NCBI GenBank assembly: GCA_963773315.1 | Contig: CAVZAF010000005.1 | Coordinates: 868,001 to 932,000 of the forward strand | Reading direction: 5' to 3' | Source: DATKAS01 sp963773315 | GTDB taxonomy: Bacteria; Actinomycetota; Acidimicrobiia; Acidimicrobiales; DATKAS01 | DNA: 64,000 nucleotides | Part shown: positions 34,299 to 44,539 of the stretch, piece by piece | Numbering within the stretch: the stretch's first letter is position 1 | How the letters are laid out: each line of letters starts with the position of its first letter | Notes under the pieces: generated by a model | What the model was told of the DNA's origin: nothing | The model's input: only the letters and a program-made list of their open reading frames with translations | Database searches by the model: none | Program-made: the position numbers and the translations under genes

Positions 34299-36108
34299 GC
34301 ATCACCCGACCAGACGCCGTCGAGCACCGCATCGACATCGTCCCGTCGACCGTGGCGCCGCCTCGTCAGCGACCGGCCTGGCTCAAGCCGGTCGTCCTCG
34401 GCTCGGTCTTCGTGCTCACCGTGATCGTGATGCGAGCACCGACCCCCGACCGCATCTTCCACACCCTGCCGGCGAACACCGGAGACCCTGCCCTCGTCGC
34501 GTGGATCATGTCGTGGGACGTCCACACGCTCGTCACGCACCCTCTCCACCTCTTCAACGCTCCCATCTTCTGGCCTCGCAGCTTGACGCTGGCGTACTCC
34601 GACCTGATGCTGCCCGCCGCGCCGTTCTACGGGCTCCTGCTCGCCGTCACGGGCAGCACGGTCGCTGCGCTCAACCTCATGGTCCTGCTGCTGATGGTCG
34701 GCACACAGGTCGCGACCTATCTCCTCGCGAAGCGGCTGACGGGCCGTGACGACGCGGCCGTGATCTCAGCGATCGCCTTCACCTTCAGCGGCTTCGCACT
34801 CGGACACTGGGGGCACCCCCAGCTCCAGACGTTGGGTCTGCTCCCCCTGGGTTTCTTGCTGCTCTTCCGGGTGCTCGACGTACCGACATCCGGGCAGCGC
34901 GGTGGCGTGTGGCGTCGTGACCGCCGCGCTCGCGTTGGGAGCGCAGTACTACGGGCTCCTCTTCGCCGTGTGCGCAGTCACGATCGTGACCGGCCACCTC
35001 GTGTCACAGCGACATCGCCTCAAGCCCGGGCTCTGGCGGGCACTCGCGATCTCTGCGGGCCTCGCGGGAGTGCTCGTCGCGCCGTTCGCGATCGGGTATC
35101 TCGCGGCTCCAGCGCCAGTCCGGCTTCGATCGGCCGTCCGTGCCCGCCTGGGGCTTGAAGGCCGCTGACCTGTTCACGCCGGCGCCGCGCAGCTACCTCT
35201 ACGACTGGATGGCGCGCATCGGGACGGAGCGCGGCGGCGAGCACATGCACTTCCTGGGCTTCGTCGTGATGGGCCTCGCGCTGCTCGGCCTCGTCGTCGC
35301 GCTTCGCCCCCGGCGGGGACGCACGTGGCGCGACGACGTGATCGACACGGCGAGAGAGCCCGTCGAGGATCGGCGCCACCGCGAGCTGCAGGCTGCTGCT
35401 GCTCGCAGGCGCGGCGTCGCTCGTCCTCGCGATCGGGCCCCAGGTCTACGGCGTGACGATGCCCATGGGAGTGCTGCACGACCACGTGCCTGGCTTCGGC
35501 GGCATCAGGGTCTCGGCTCGCATGGCGGTCGCCGCGTGGCTCACCGTCGCCATCCTCGCTGGCGTCGGGTTCGCGACGCTGACGCGCCGGTCTCTCGCCA
35601 GGCGTGGCGAAGCGTGGCCGCGATCCTCGTCGGCATGCTGATCCTCTTCGAGCTGGCAGCGCCCTCTCCGACGGCGGCCATCTCCACCAGCGATGCCACG
35701 CTCGACGTCTACCGAGCGCTCGACGACCGAGGGAAAGAGCCGGTCGTCGAGCTGCCGATGATCCAGCCGATCCGTCCGCACAGGGATTCGCCTGGGCCAC
35801 GGTCGAGGCGCCGAGGATGCTCTTCTCGACAATCGACTGGCATCCCCGCGTCAACGGCTACTCGGGCTACCTCCCCCCCGGCTACGCGGAAGACGTGCAG
35901 CTGCTCAACACGTTCCCGTCGCCCGACTCCGTCGCTCGACTCGGTGCGCTAGGGGTGCGCTACGTCGTCCTGCATCTGGGGGCGGACCAGCTACACGCCG
36001 CAACAGCTCGCGGACATCGTCGCCAAGCTCCCGCCGGGAGCCACTGCACGTCCGTACGGGGACGCCTGGCTGATCGATCTGAAGGCCCCGCCCGAGGCCA
36101 CGCCCTGA
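34295..36108 (+). pseudogene. GT-C-like membrane protein, six apparent frameshifts
   Basis: A single protein family can be followed from VSITRPDAVEHRID to a soluble end ATARPYGDAWLIDLKAPPEATP, but only across changing frames, near 34900, 35115, 35370, 35610, 35780 and 35985. The first half has several membrane segments, with a GDPALVAWIMSWDVHTL loop typical of lipid-sugar-dependent GT-C enzymes after the first helix. The end is a soluble domain (GYSGYLPPGYAEDVQLLNTFP). Four shifts look like +1, two like -1. Either a dense patch of assembly errors or a real pseudogene. Coupled to the preceding GT2 by GTGA. Confidence 0.75.
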
Positions 36109-36123
36109 TCAGCAGTTCGTCGA

Positions 36124-37228
36124 TCACTGGGGCGGGCGTGCGCGCCGGCGGACCTCGGCCTGGATCGCGTCTCGGTCGCCGTCGGGCCACGGCTCGATCG
36201 GTGTAGGTGGTGACGGCGACCCGACGACGCCGGCCGCGGCGGCCATCGCGGCAGTGAGCACGGTGTCATCGTCGACGAGGACGGTGCCCGTCGGTGCCTG
36301 CTCACCGAGGCCGCCGACCCGCGTCGCGATCACCAGCCGGCTGTAGAGCGAGGCGCGCTCCATGACACCGGACGACCAGATCTGCCGGTAGGGCAGCACG
36401 ACGGCGTCGGCCGCGACGAGCCAGAGGTCGAACGCCTCGTCGCTCAGATAGGCGTCGTGAAGCGTCGCGCCTCGGGTCTGGCGGATCACTGCCGCGAGGT
36501 CGTCCCGATGCTGCAAGAACGCCGGCTCGTCGACACGCACCGATCCGACGACGTGCAGCTGCGCACCGACCGACGCGGCACCGCTCGCCGCGAACGCCGC
36601 GACCGCCCGATCGAAGCCCTTGTGGGGCTGGATGAACCCGATCGCGACGAACACGAACCGATCGAGAGGGAGGCCCAGGATCGCCCGAGCGGCAGACGCG
36701 GTCGGCGTTCGTGTGGGGCACGAAGCTGGCACCGTGCGGAACGAGCGCGGTGCGCTCAGGTGGCACCGGCCAGACCGCGAGGAACCTGTCGCGCTCGATC
36801 GCCGTGTGGAACACGAGCCGATCGACCGACCGCCACATGCGAGCGGTGAGAGCGCGGTTGCGCCGGCCATATCTGAGGGGCTCGTCATCGAACTCGTGGA
36901 CGACGACCTCGCTCTCGTGCGCGAGGCGGCACGCGACCATGAGCCCTGCCGTGCTCACCGCGTGGTCGCGCGCCGACACACCGACGGGGTGGAAGACGTC
37001 AGGGTGGTACTGGATCACGAGCCGATCGAAGCGGCTCACGCGGCGGGCGAGGGCCGCTGGGCCCCTCCGATTGCGGAGGTCGAGCCACTGGTGGGCGGCG
37101 GACGGCGCGGGCGAGAGCACCTGGACCTCGTTCCCGTCGCGCCGCAACGCCTTCACCTGCTGCACCGCGTACGCGGCGATGCCGTCGCGGTAGGGGGCGT
37201 AGGGCGTGACCATCAGGATGCGACTCAT
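36124..37228 (-). CDS. GT4-family glycosyltransferase, one +1 shift
   Basis: GT-B enzyme of about 367 aa. N-terminal half: MSRILMVTPYAPYRDGIAAY and FDRLVIQYHPDVFHP; C-terminal half: VFVAIGFIQPHKGFDRAV, DAYLSDEAFDLWLVAADAVVLPYRQIWSSGVMERA, the usual nucleotide-sugar binding region. The frame moves at about 36700 after PHTNAD. Start ATG 37228, overlapping the stop of the upstream glycosyltransferase (ATGA). It may add a sugar in the same glycan as its partner. Confidence 0.85.
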
Positions 37229-38422
37229 GGCCGCGTCCACTCGAGCAGGGTGCTCTCGATCCCGTCGAGCACGTCGGTCGGCGCATAGTGCGCGAGCACA
37301 TAGGCGCGACCAGGGACCGCGAGCTTGCGCGCCTCTTCGGGCCGCTGCGCCACGAAGTCGAGGCACGCGGCGAGCTCTTCGGGCGTCTCGTACAGGAGGC
37401 CGGCCCCCGAGCGCTCACAGTGCCAGCGCACGACCGCCGCGTCGGCGTTCGCGATCACAGGCGTGCCCGCGAGCCACGCCTCCATGATCGTGCGGGAGAA
37501 GCTCTCGAGCGCCGACGGCTGGAGGTACACGTCGGCCGCGGCGTACACGTTGGCGAGCTCGTCCTCGGGCAGGAAGCCGAGGTCGACCACGCGGCCGACG
37601 AGAGAGTCGGGGGGCTTCACTGGCCCGGTGCCCGTCGTGACGAGCGTGAACGGCAGGTTGTGGCGCGCGACTGCGTCGGCAAACGAGTCGACCAGCGCCT
37701 CCCAACCCTTCGCTCCCTCGCGGCGCCCCGCGTAGAGCACGAAGCGCCCGTCGAGGCCGTAGCGACTGCGAAAGCCCTCAGGGTCGTAGCCCGCGGGGAC
37801 CGAGACGCCCGCGCCGATCGACCGCGGTGCGAGGAGGAAGCGGTTGGATGCGATCCGCGAGCGACGCTTCGGGCTCGGACAGGAACCACACACCATGAGC
37901 GCCGGAGAAGAGCGGCGCGAAGAGAGGAAGCCGGGCCTCGGGCTCGTCGTGGAGGCACGGCATGAGGATCGTGCGCTCCGGCACGACCTGCCCGCATGCG
38001 AACGTCGGCCAGAACAGGTATGGAGCGAAGACCAGCGCGCGGTACTCGTCGCCTCGATCGAGAAGGTGATGGAAGAGGTCGGGCACCCGCAGGTCGTCGT
38101 TCACCCACCGCTGCTGCTCGGTGATCGTGAGCGTCTCACCCGCGAGGATCCGCGCGTGGAGCGTCGCTCGCTCGATGCGCGGCGTGTCGACGACGGCGGT
38201 GAACCGCCGCACGGTCAACGGGCCGTCCACCGACACGCCTTCGGGGAACTCGTTGGCCCACGTGAAGTGGTCACGGGCGCACGTCGTGAGGATCTCGACC
38301 GTCCACCCCCGCTCGGCCAGCCCGCGGGCCGTTTCGGCAAGGACGGCTTCGGCGCCCCCTACGACGCCTGGCCCATAGCGGGGCGGCACGAAGCCGAGTC
38401 GACCGGTGCGCTCCACAGGCAT
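37225..38422 (-). CDS. GT4-family glycosyltransferase, one +1 shift
   Basis: GT-B enzyme of about 398 aa. N-terminal GFVPPRYGPGVVGGAEAVLA is a typical acceptor-domain start; C-terminal RFVLYAGRREGAKGWEALVD, DVYLQPSALESFSRTIMEAWLAG with the EX7E-type Glu pair. The frame moves at about 37845 (extra base near SLADRI). ATG 38422 is chosen; GTG 38416 is better spaced from a TACCCT box. Divergent from the next GT gene and coupled by ATGA to the one downstream. Confidence 0.88.
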
Positions 38423-38474
38423 CGCAGGGTAACCGGCACCAGCACAGCATCCGCCTACTGTGTCTCGACCGCTT

Positions 38475-39500
38475 ATGGACATCGTTGTGTGTGGCGCCCA
38501 GGTGCCGTTCATGTACGGCGGGGCCGAGCAGCTCCTCGAGAACCTCGTCGGCGCGCTCCGGGCCGCAGGCCACCGGGCCGACCTCGTGCGCCTGCCAGCC
38601 GCGTGGGAGCGCGAGCGGGTGTTCGACGCCGCGATGGCCTGGCGGATGATCCCGATCGACGCTGACCTCGTGATCGCGACGAACTTCCCGTCGTACTTCG
38701 TTCGCCACCCTCGCAAGGTCGTCTGGCTGTTCCATCAGCACCGGGTCGCCTACGACCTCGCCGGCTCCGAGCTCAGCGACTTCGACCTCGACGACGGCGC
38801 GCTCGAGGAGCAGCGCCTCCTCGTCGAGTGGGACACCCGGGCGCTCGAGGAAGCCACGGTTCGCTACTCGCTTTCCGGCGTCGTGTCCGACCGACTCGCT
38901 CGATACAACGGGCTGTCGTCGACGCCGCTCCCCCATCCCCCGCCGTACTTCGACCGACTCCACCCAGGTCCCTCCGAGGGCGCGCTCTTCACTGCACTCC
39001 GGCTCGAGCGCAACAAGCGGCCCGGGCTGCTGATCGACGCGATGGCGGAGACGAAGTCGGACGTGGCGCTGCACATCGCCGGCACGGGCAGCCTCTACGA
39101 CGAGCTACAAGCGCGCATCGAACGCCACGGCCTGACCGGTCGAGTGCAGCTGCTCGGCTGGACGAGCGAGGACGAGCTCGTACGACGCTATGCCTCGGCG
39201 CGCGCGGTGCTCTACGCGCCGTACGACGAGGACTACGGGTACATCACACTGCAGGCGTTCGCGGCCGGCAAGCCGGTCGTGACGACGAGCGATGCCGGCG
39301 CGGTGCTCGAGTGGGTCACGGACGACGAGAACGGCCTCGTTGCCGAGCCGACCGCACGGTCACTCGGAGCAGCGATCGATCGCATCGCCGCGGACGACGT
39401 GCTGACCCAGCGGTTGGGTCGCGCGGGCCGCGAGCGCGTGGCGTCGCTCTCATGGGAGCCGGTGATCGACGCGCTGCTGTCGGGAGCGATGGTGCGATGA
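38475..39500 (+). CDS. GT4-family glycosyltransferase
   Basis: 341 aa. N-terminal MDIVVCGAQVPFMYGGAEQL, C-terminal LFTALRLERNKRPGLLIDAM, GRVQLLGWTSEDELVRRYASARAVLYAPYDEDYGYITLQAFAAGKPVV, i.e. the GT4 nucleotide-sugar pocket with the EDYGYITLQA motif in place of EGFGLVxLEA. GTG 38460 is an alternative start, but it overlaps a TACTGT box. Its TGA overlaps the ATG of the next gene (ATGA), starting a run of four coupled genes. Confidence 0.92.
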   Translation: MDIVVCGAQVPFMYGGAEQLLENLVGALRAAGHRADLVRLPAAWERERVFDAAMAWRMIPIDADLVIATNFPSYFVRHPRKVVWLFHQHRVAYDLAGSELSDFDLDDGALEEQRLLVEWDTRALEEATVRYSLSGVVSDRLARYNGLSSTPLPHPPPYFDRLHPGPSEGALFTALRLERNKRPGLLIDAMAETKSDVALHIAGTGSLYDELQARIERHGLTGRVQLLGWTSEDELVRRYASARAVLYAPYDEDYGYITLQAFAAGKPVVTTSDAGAVLEWVTDDENGLVAEPTARSLGAAIDRIAADDVLTQRLGRAGRERVASLSWEPVIDALLSGAMVR

Positions 39501-40321
39501 GATCTCCCGCGCTGGGCGTCGTGTCTCACGTGCACCGGGCCGACGCAGCCGCGCCCGTGCTGCGCGCCCTGTTCGACCAATGCCATGTCGTCGCTTGGCA
39601 TCCCGGGCTGCCCGTCGATGCGGTCTTCGCGACCTCGTGGCGGGCACCGCGCCTGCGGGAAGCGACCCGCGAGGCCGGCGGCCGGCTCGTGCTGTGGCAT
39701 GACCCCAACGACCCCGCGCCCGCCGAATGGAGCGAGGGCGCTTTCCTCGTCGTTGCCACGCCCGATCCGGCGGTCGACGTACGGCACTACCGGGCCATCG
39801 CGCCGTTCATGCGTGAGCGCTGGCGGGGCCGATTCCGCATCGAGGTGCCCGTCGAGATTCCCGATGGCCTTTCGTGGCGGCAGCAGCGCACGTTCCTTTC
39901 GCTCTGCCCCGCCGTCGTTGCAACCGGAACGACCGCGCTCGAGGCGCTTGCGTTCGCCACTCCCCTCGTCACCGACACGCCGACCGCCCGGCTGCTGGAA
40001 GGCACCGACGGCGTCGACATGCTCGTCTGCAACGGCGATCGGGCAAGTGCGGCCTCGATGGCGAGTGCTCTCGGCGCGGACCATCGAAGCGCGGCGGCGA
40101 TCGGGCACGCCGGCCGGCGGCTCGTCGAGAAGGAACGCGACCTGAGCGTCGCGGCGGCCGCGGTCGCTCTGGCGCTCGGCTGGCCGTCACCCGCGTCGCG
40201 GGTGCTCGCCCACCTCGCCGACCTCCCGACCCCTCCCCTGTCGCGAGCGATCACACGAGCCGAAGCGCGCATCGGAGAGCTGAGCCGCGGGGCGCCGAGC
40301 CCGCTGAGGAGGACGGCATGA
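39497..40321 (+). CDS. glycosyltransferase-like protein (GT-B remnant)
   Basis: 274 aa. No full GT motif set; the region VVATGTTALEALAFATPLVTDTPTARLL (about 141-168) resembles the EX7E/sugar-binding C-terminal segment of GT-B enzymes. The N-terminal part LGVVSHVHRADAAAPVLRALFDQCHVVAWHPG may be a reduced acceptor domain. ATGA overlaps at both ends tie it to its neighbours. Could be a non-catalytic partner of the preceding transferase. Confidence 0.6.
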   Translation: MRSPALGVVSHVHRADAAAPVLRALFDQCHVVAWHPGLPVDAVFATSWRAPRLREATREAGGRLVLWHDPNDPAPAEWSEGAFLVVATPDPAVDVRHYRAIAPFMRERWRGRFRIEVPVEIPDGLSWRQQRTFLSLCPAVVATGTTALEALAFATPLVTDTPTARLLEGTDGVDMLVCNGDRASAASMASALGADHRSAAAIGHAGRRLVEKERDLSVAAAAVALALGWPSPASRVLAHLADLPTPPLSRAITRAEARIGELSRGAPSPLRRTA

Positions 40322-41604
40322 GCAACGCCGATCCCGACCTCACCCCTGAGCACGTCGCTGACCTGCGGGCGGCGCTCGGACAGCCCCCGGTACCCGAGCC
40401 CGCGGGTCCGCCCCCACCGCCCCTCACCGAGCGGGCTCGAGCGGCAGTCGCCGCGGTCGTCGGCCCGATCGCGAGGCGAGCACTCGAGGGCATCGCCGTG
40501 CGAGTGAGCGAGCGGGTCGCCGTGCGGGTGGAGACTCGCACGACGGGCCGCGTGCAGGAGCTCGCCGCGCTCGTCGCGGCGCTGCAGCAGCAGGTCACGC
40601 AGCTGGTGCCGTCCATCCATGCGCTCGGCATCCTCGACTCGAACATCGAGCTCTTCGCGTCTGCCGACGACGCCCTGCACGAGATCCGCGTCCAGGGCGT
40701 GCAGCTCGAGCTGTTGAAGGCGCAGCTGATGGCGTTCGAGCGCACGCTGGACGACCTCGGCCGGGCGATCGCTCCCGATGCGGGCATCGCCGCTGCGCCC
40801 CATCGCTTCGCGGAGCTGCGCGACCAGATCCAGCGTCTCGACCGCGCCGTGCGGGCCCGCCCCACGGCTGAGCTCCCCGCGTCTGCATCCTCGCCGAGTG
40901 CTCCTGCGGCGGCCACGGAGCCCGTCGACTTCGACTACGTGGGCTTCGAACGCAGGTTCCGCGGCGACCCCGCCGCGGTCGCGATGACCCTCGCCGAGCG
41001 GTACGTCGAGCTCCTCGCCGAGCACGCGCCCGTCGTCGATGTCGGCTGCGGCGCGGGTGGGTTGCTCGCGGCCCTGCGCGAAGCCAAGGTCGAGAGCCGA
41101 GGGGTCGACCTCGACGCGGGCATGGTGTCCGAAGCGCGAGCGAGCGGCCTCGACGTCGTGCAAGGCGACGGGCTGTCGTACCTCGGCGCGTTGCCCGACG
41201 GGAGCGTCGGCGCGATCACCGCGATCCACGTCATCGAGCACCTCGTGTTCGCCGACCTCGTGCGCTTCTTCGACCTCGCTGCCGCGAAGCTGCGACCGGG
41301 CGGAGTGCTGGTGTGCGAGACGCCGAACCCCACCGCGCTGATCGTGCTCGGCCACTCGTACATCCTCGATCCGACGCACAAGTGGCCGTTGCACCCGTCG
41401 CTCGTCACCTTCCTCTGTGAGCGGGCCGGCTTCGCAGACGTCGAGGTCCGCTTCCACTCCCCGGCCGACTTCTTCGCCGTGCCACTGCTCGACGAGACCG
41501 CAGATGCGCCGCCCCAGGTGGCGACGATCAACGAGGCACTGCATCGCCTCAACAGCGTGCTGTTCGGGCCTCAGGAGTACGCGATCGTCGCGACGCGCGG
41601 CTGA
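40318..41604 (+). CDS. class I SAM-dependent methyltransferase with coiled-coil N-terminus
   Basis: 428 aa. Residues 1-200 are helical with coiled-coil potential (AALQQQVTQLVPSIHAL, ELLKAQLMAFERTLDDLGRA). The methyltransferase fold follows: VVDVGCGAGGLLAALREA (SAM loop I, about 240-257), GVDLDAGMV, VQGDGLSYL, and AITAIHVIEHLVFADLV. The C-terminal TPNPTALIVLGHSYILDPTHKWPLHP is seen in methyltransferases of surface-glycan chain-length control, where a coiled coil acts as a ruler (WbdD-type); here that link is inference. Coupled at both ends. Confidence 0.87.
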   Translation: MSNADPDLTPEHVADLRAALGQPPVPEPAGPPPPPLTERARAAVAAVVGPIARRALEGIAVRVSERVAVRVETRTTGRVQELAALVAALQQQVTQLVPSIHALGILDSNIELFASADDALHEIRVQGVQLELLKAQLMAFERTLDDLGRAIAPDAGIAAAPHRFAELRDQIQRLDRAVRARPTAELPASASSPSAPAAATEPVDFDYVGFERRFRGDPAAVAMTLAERYVELLAEHAPVVDVGCGAGGLLAALREAKVESRGVDLDAGMVSEARASGLDVVQGDGLSYLGALPDGSVGAITAIHVIEHLVFADLVRFFDLAAAKLRPGGVLVCETPNPTALIVLGHSYILDPTHKWPLHPSLVTFLCERAGFADVEVRFHSPADFFAVPLLDETADAPPQVATINEALHRLNSVLFGPQEYAIVATRG

Positions 41605-42341
41605 TGACGGCCCGAGAGAGCTTCGAGCGCTGGGCGCATCGCCTCCCGTTGCCCGTGAAGCGCTTCGGCCGCACAGTCGAGGCGCGCGCTGCTCACGCGT
41701 ATGACCTTTCGCAGGTCGCCCGAAAGATGGGACCCGCATCGCCGGCCGTCCTCGACTGGTGGGGCCGCGAGTGCGATCCTCCGCCTCCGAGCGCCCGCAA
41801 GCGCCAGCTTCTCCACGAGACGCTGTGCTTCCACCGCCTGCAGGTCGCGATCGAGACCGGAACGTTCCTGGGCGACACCACGGCGTTCCTCGCCGACCGA
41901 TGCCACAGCGTGATCACGATGGAGCTTGATCCTGGGCTGGCGGCGCGGGCCCGCGAGCGCTTCCATGACCGGGAAGAAGTCACGGTGCTCGAGGGCGACA
42001 GTGGCGAGCTGCTCAAAGGTGTGCTCGCAGGCGTGGACGAGCCGGCTCTGTTCTGGCTCGACGGCCACTTCTCCGGTGTGCACGAGGGCGTGCAGACTGC
42101 TCGCGGCGAGGCGGACACCCCACTGCGCTCCGAGCTCGAGACGATCGTCGCGTGGCCGTACGCTCCCGCGAGCGCCATCCTCATCGACGACGCGCGGATG
42201 TTCGGTCTCCCGGACTATCCCACGCTCGACGAGATCCGCGAGATGGTGCGCGTGCTCGGTGACCCGTCGGTCGCGGTCGTGTGCGACGCGGTGGTGATCC
42301 AGCCGTACCGCGTCGTGCCCGACGGCTATGTGCTGCGCTGA
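41604..42341 (+). CDS. SAM-methyltransferase-like protein
   Basis: 245 aa, class I methyltransferase fold: VAIETGTFLGDTTAFLADRC (SAM-binding), ITMELDPGLAARARERFHD, LFWLDGHFSG and ILIDDARMFGLPDYP. The DGHxSG segment resembles glycan or small-molecule O-methyltransferases. Starts by a TGATG overlap with the previous gene and ends 16 bp inside the convergent methyltransferase. Confidence 0.8.
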   Translation: MTARESFERWAHRLPLPVKRFGRTVEARAAHAYDLSQVARKMGPASPAVLDWWGRECDPPPPSARKRQLLHETLCFHRLQVAIETGTFLGDTTAFLADRCHSVITMELDPGLAARARERFHDREEVTVLEGDSGELLKGVLAGVDEPALFWLDGHFSGVHEGVQTARGEADTPLRSELETIVAWPYAPASAILIDDARMFGLPDYPTLDEIREMVRVLGDPSVAVVCDAVVIQPYRVVPDGYVLR

Positions 42342-43262
42342 CCGGTGCGCAACCAGAACGCGCCGCCATGGCGCTGCACCGCAGCGAGCTCGGGCGCCGC
42401 CCAGATCGGGTCGCACAGCGTGTCGAGCTCGGGGATGCTGCGGATGTAGTGCGCGGGGAGCACGACCTCGCAACCGCCACCTCCGCCCAGGAGCCACGCC
42501 GCGAGCAGGTACTGCTCGGAGTAGTAGCGGTCAGCCCACTGCGGCGGGTAGTCCGCGGGCAGGAAGATGTCGTGGATGCCAACCAGCACGCCCGCGGGGA
42601 GCGAAGGGATGACCTCGGTCAGCATCACCGTCGCGTCCGAGTTCTGGAACGCGCGGTGTGAGTTGTCGACGAAGAGGACGTCGCCCGCGCGCAATCGGTC
42701 GAAGACCGTGAGGTCGGCATCCTCGACCGGGAGGCGGACGACCTCGTCACACAGAGCGTCGACCTCCGCGCGGGGGTGGGGATCGATCGAGACGATCGTG
42801 GTGGACGGCGAGTGATCACGGATGGCTCGCTTCACGAACTTCGTCGAGTTGCCGGAGCCCACTTCCAGATAGGTCACTGGCCGCTCGTCCGCGACGAATG
42901 AGTACAGACGCGACCCCATCGAGACCCGGGATGAAGGTGTTCGACCACTGCGGATCCCCGGGCGCCGCCGGTGAGTCCAGAGTGATGGACGCGAAGTCCG
43001 CGCGATGGGCGAGAAACCCTTCGAGCACGATGCGGTAGCGGTCGACACCGGGCCGTATGAGCGCTTCGAGGCCAGGGTGGAACGGAGCCCCCCAGCCGTA
43101 GCGCGCCCGCGGCCTGACCGGGTAGTCGAGGACGAGTCCCGAGTACACGCCCCGGACTCGCATCGCGAGCCGATCGGCGGCGGTCTTCATCAGGTCTCGC
43201 CGGGATTCGCCTGGCCGGGGAGACTTCATCCCGGTGACGAATCGCTTCGCTGCGGAGTCCAT
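42326..43262 (-). CDS. class I SAM-methyltransferase (Methyltransf_24-like), one +1 shift
   Basis: About 311 aa. N-terminus MDSAAKRFVTGMKSPRPG, then VTYLEVGSGNSTKFVKRAI (SAM loop), TTIVSIDPHPRAEVD, FVDNSHRAFQNSDATVMLTEV and GVLVGIHDIFLPADYP. The frame moves at about 42925. ATG 43262 overlaps the stop of the PIG-L gene (TGATG), so it is the last gene of the four-gene minus-strand operon that starts at 46300. Convergent overlap with 41604-42341. Confidence 0.82.
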
Positions 43263-44539
43263 CAGAAGTTCTTCCAGAACGGCTGCACGCGACTGAAGAT
43301 AGAGCCACTCGGCAGCTCGGCCCCGACCCAGTACGCGGGCGCGAGCCACCCGTAGGTCTGCTGCAGCGTGCCCGTGCGGAACGCGAACGGATTCGCGGCT
43401 GGGTCGATCGGCTCGGGATCGACGCACATCACCGCGCAGTAGAGCGCGGGCGGCACTTCGAGCGTCTCGGCGACCTGCGGGTCCTCGGGCACCGTGCGGC
43501 CCCACTGTGGGCCGGGCGTGCCGAAGTCGATGCCCTTGATCGCCTCCTGCACCGCCTTGTGGTCGGGGTGCTGGTAACGGATCGACGGGCTGAACTCGTC
43601 GTTGAAGTACGCGCTGGCGACGATGTCGTCCTCCTCCGACACGGGCAGCACGCGCGTGCGCAGCGCGCGCACGGCTTCGACTCCGAGCACCACCTCGTTG
43701 AGGCTGAGGTCGCCATCCCCGAAGTCGAAGGCGAAGCGGGCCGACTTGTCTCCCACCCACAGCTGGTACTTGGTCGAAGGCACACGCTTGCCCGACGCGT
43801 CGATCTTGCTCGGCACCGCGGCGCCCTCGGGGACGTCGAGGTCGAACTGGCCGAGGAAGCCGGGCCGACCGATCGCCGACTCCACCCCACCACGCGCGTC
43901 GAGGAACGCGGACCACGCGTCGAGCCGGTCCTGCGCGCATCCCTCGGTGCCCTCACCGGTGAACGGCTGAGGCTCGGGGTAGCGCTCGGCGCGGTCGGCC
44001 TGGATCTGCGAGATGCCACTGCCGTCACAGAAGCTCGAGTGCTCGCCGCGGGTCAGCAGGATGAACACGATGTAGTGCGTCGTGTCGTTGGCGACCATCG
44101 ACCACGCCTCGAACTCGTCGTCGGGGTGCGGGATGACGATGTACCGGATCTTCAGGTCTGGCGACGCGGGCGGAACCACCGCTGTCGGAGGCTCTCCCCC
44201 GGTCGCCGGGGTCACGAACTCCGGCGCGACGGGCACGCTCGATGTCGAGTTCTGGGCGATCGACGACGGCGTCACCACCTCGGCCGAGGGCGAGCCCCCG
44301 GCGACGCCCGTCGGGAGGTCGTTGGTGGGAAGCGCGGACAGTGCAGGGTCGGGCTTGTCGAGCAGGAGAGTCGTCGTCGGAGAGGACGGGTTCGTCGTCG
44401 ACGCTCCGCCGCTCGCGGTCGTGGTCGTCGACGAGCCCGCCGCGGTGCTCGACGCGCCCGAGCCGCCGTCGGAAGAGCACGACGCGGCGACGAGGCACGA
44501 CGCCACGAGCACCGCGCAGACGACCCATCGACGCCTCAC
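43262..44539 (-). CDS. secreted PIG-L/LmbE-family N-deacetylase lipoprotein
   Basis: 425 aa. Signal with lipobox VAASC, then a 100-residue Ser/Thr/Pro-rich linker and a PIG-L domain: IVIPHPDDEFEAWSM (zinc motif HPDDE), ILLTRGEHSSFCDGSG, and YQHPDHKAVQEA (second zinc ligand motif). It should remove N-acetyl groups from amino sugars outside the cell. GTG 44539 overlaps the stop of the HGSNAT-like gene (GTGA). The long linker would let the enzyme reach into the cell wall. Confidence 0.88.
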   Translation of the reverse strand: MRRRWVVCAVLVASCLVAASCSSDGGSGASSTAAGSSTTTTASGGASTTNPSSPTTTLLLDKPDPALSALPTNDLPTGVAGGSPSAEVVTPSSIAQNSTSSVPVAPEFVTPATGGEPPTAVVPPASPDLKIRYIVIPHPDDEFEAWSMVANDTTHYIVFILLTRGEHSSFCDGSGISQIQADRAERYPEPQPFTGEGTEGCAQDRLDAWSAFLDARGGVESAIGRPGFLGQFDLDVPEGAAVPSKIDASGKRVPSTKYQLWVGDKSARFAFDFGDGDLSLNEVVLGVEAVRALRTRVLPVSEEDDIVASAYFNDEFSPSIRYQHPDHKAVQEAIKGIDFGTPGPQWGRTVPEDPQVAETLEVPPALYCAVMCVDPEPIDPAANPFAFRTGTLQQTYGWLAPAYWVGAELPSGSIFSRVQPFWKNF

